A stretch of 5,752 nt of DNA. Source: Myxococcales bacterium. GTDB lineage: Bacteria; Myxococcota_A; Polyangia; Fen-1088. Location of the stretch: contig PMNO01000364.1 of the NCBI GenBank assembly GCA_003161835.1, positions 1 to 5,752 of the forward strand. The letters run 5' to 3'. The notes beneath the pieces are model-generated. The model saw only the letters and a list, made by a program, of their open reading frames with translations, searched no databases and was not told the origin of the DNA. The number at the start of each line of letters is the position of its first letter. Position 1 is the stretch's first letter. Shown one piece after another: positions 5,171 to 5,752 of the stretch. Made by a program: the position numbers and the translations under genes.

Positions 5171-5715
5171 TGGCCGTCTTGGGCGGATCCATCGCGCGCC
5201 GGTATGCCAAGGCGCTCTTCGGTCTGGGCGTTTCGGAGGGGAGCTATGATCGGTTCGGCCAAGAGCTGGATGCCTTGGCGCGGATGTACGAGGGATCGGC
5301 GGATCTGCGGCTGGCCCTGGAAAATCCCGTGATCAAGCCGTCGGAAAAGCTAGCCATCCTGCGGGCGATCGTTCCCCGGGTGGCGCCGTCTCCGCTCGTG
5401 CAGCGGTTCGCCTGGTTGCTGCTGGAGCGGGGCCGGATCACCTTGCTGCGGGCGATCGCGCGCGCGTACCGGGAGCTGGCGGACGCCCGGGCGGGGCAAG
5501 TGCGGGCGACGATCACCACTGCCGCGCCGCTGGCGTCGGGAGATCTCGATCGGATTCGCCGGGCTCTGGAAAAACGGACGGGTCAGCGGGTCATCGTCGA
5601 GACCGCGCTCGATCCCGAACTGATCGGGGGGATCGTCGCCCGGGTCGGTGATCTGGTCCTCGACGGAAGTGTGCGCGCGCAGCTCGAAGAAATGCGCCGT
5701 CGGTTGCTCAATTAG
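5170..5715 (+). CDS. atpH: F-type ATP synthase subunit delta (OSCP)
   Basis: This 181-residue protein joins the top of F1 (the alpha N-termini) to the end of the b/b' stalk; its length is normal for the family. The N-terminal six-helix domain (about 5-105) begins SIARRYAKALFGLG, the usual delta opening, and contains the typical ENPVIKPSEKLAIL (51-64) and a FAWLLLERGRITLL stretch (80-93). The C-terminal domain carries the family signature DPELIGGIVARVGDLVLDGS (148-167), followed by QLEEMRRRL. The ATG shares its first base with the stop of subunit b and has a strong ribosome binding site. Operon order b', b, delta predicts the alpha gene (atpA) immediately after the right edge. Nothing appears truncated or broken. 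Confidence 0.96.
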   Translation: MAVLGGSIARRYAKALFGLGVSEGSYDRFGQELDALARMYEGSADLRLALENPVIKPSEKLAILRAIVPRVAPSPLVQRFAWLLLERGRITLLRAIARAYRELADARAGQVRATITTAAPLASGDLDRIRRALEKRTGQRVIVETALDPELIGGIVARVGDLVLDGSVRAQLEEMRRRLLN

Positions 5716-5752
5716 CCTCGGTCACAGCCAAGCAAGCAGACACAAGCAAGAG
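5716..5752 (+). promoter_or_regulatory. Spacer after subunit delta, probable leader of the next ATP synthase gene
   Basis: These 37 bases are unusually A/C-rich and contain CAAGCAAG twice, at 5729-5736 and 5743-5750. There is no terminator-like hairpin, which fits transcription continuing into an expected alpha gene. The final purine-rich AAGCAAGAG may be the start of its ribosome binding region. The window ends before any start codon. Confidence 0.4.

Noticed and set aside
1..5752. A new defence, mobile or biosynthetic system
   Set aside because: No transposase, integrase, nuclease, toxin-antitoxin pair, CRISPR repeat or large biosynthetic enzyme is present. The genes are housekeeping or common enzyme families; only the GST-like, UPRT-like and GNAT cluster is unexplained.

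Overview
The window is high-GC bacterial chromosome and looks like ordinary core and metabolic sequence. It holds seven supported protein genes: one at the left, three on the minus strand in the middle, and an FKBP lipoprotein plus three ATP synthase stalk genes on the plus strand at the right. The GC-rich third codon positions, the paired b'/b ATP synthase subunits, the FkpA-like lipoprotein and the stand-alone receiver protein suggest a Gram-negative of the Myxococcota/Deltaproteobacteria type. That placement is inference from gene content only.

Layout. Bases 1-334 have no convincing gene; they contain a perfect 16-bp tandem duplication, an AT-richer promoter-like patch and a good ribosome binding site for the next gene. 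At 335-775 (+) is a single-domain response regulator receiver with all key residues. It converges, with an 8-bp overlap, on a minus-strand cluster read as glutathione S-transferase-like protein (2962-2360), uracil phosphoribosyltransferase-like protein (2349-1537) and GNAT acetyltransferase (1544-768). The first two are 10 bp apart and the last two overlap by 8 bp, so the three are probably one transcript. A 162-bp divergent intergenic region (2963-3124) separates this cluster from the plus-strand block.

The plus-strand block begins with an FKBP-type peptidyl-prolyl isomerase with a lipoprotein-like signal (3125-3910). After a short gap with a GC hairpin come F-type ATP synthase subunits b' (3960-4451), b (4448-5170) and delta (5170-5715), joined by TTGA and TGATG overlaps. 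These form the peripheral stalk that joins the membrane F0 sector to F1. The alpha subunit gene is expected just beyond the right edge. Subunits a and c are not upstream, which fits the split ATP synthase operons known in several proteobacterial lineages.

I found no mobile element, CRISPR array, tRNA or rRNA, and no convincing undescribed system. The least ordinary items are the divergent UPRT-like protein with an altered uracil-site motif, its tight linkage to GST-like and GNAT genes, the GC hairpin in the FKBP gene just after the lipid-attachment cysteine codon, and the tandem repeat at the left end.
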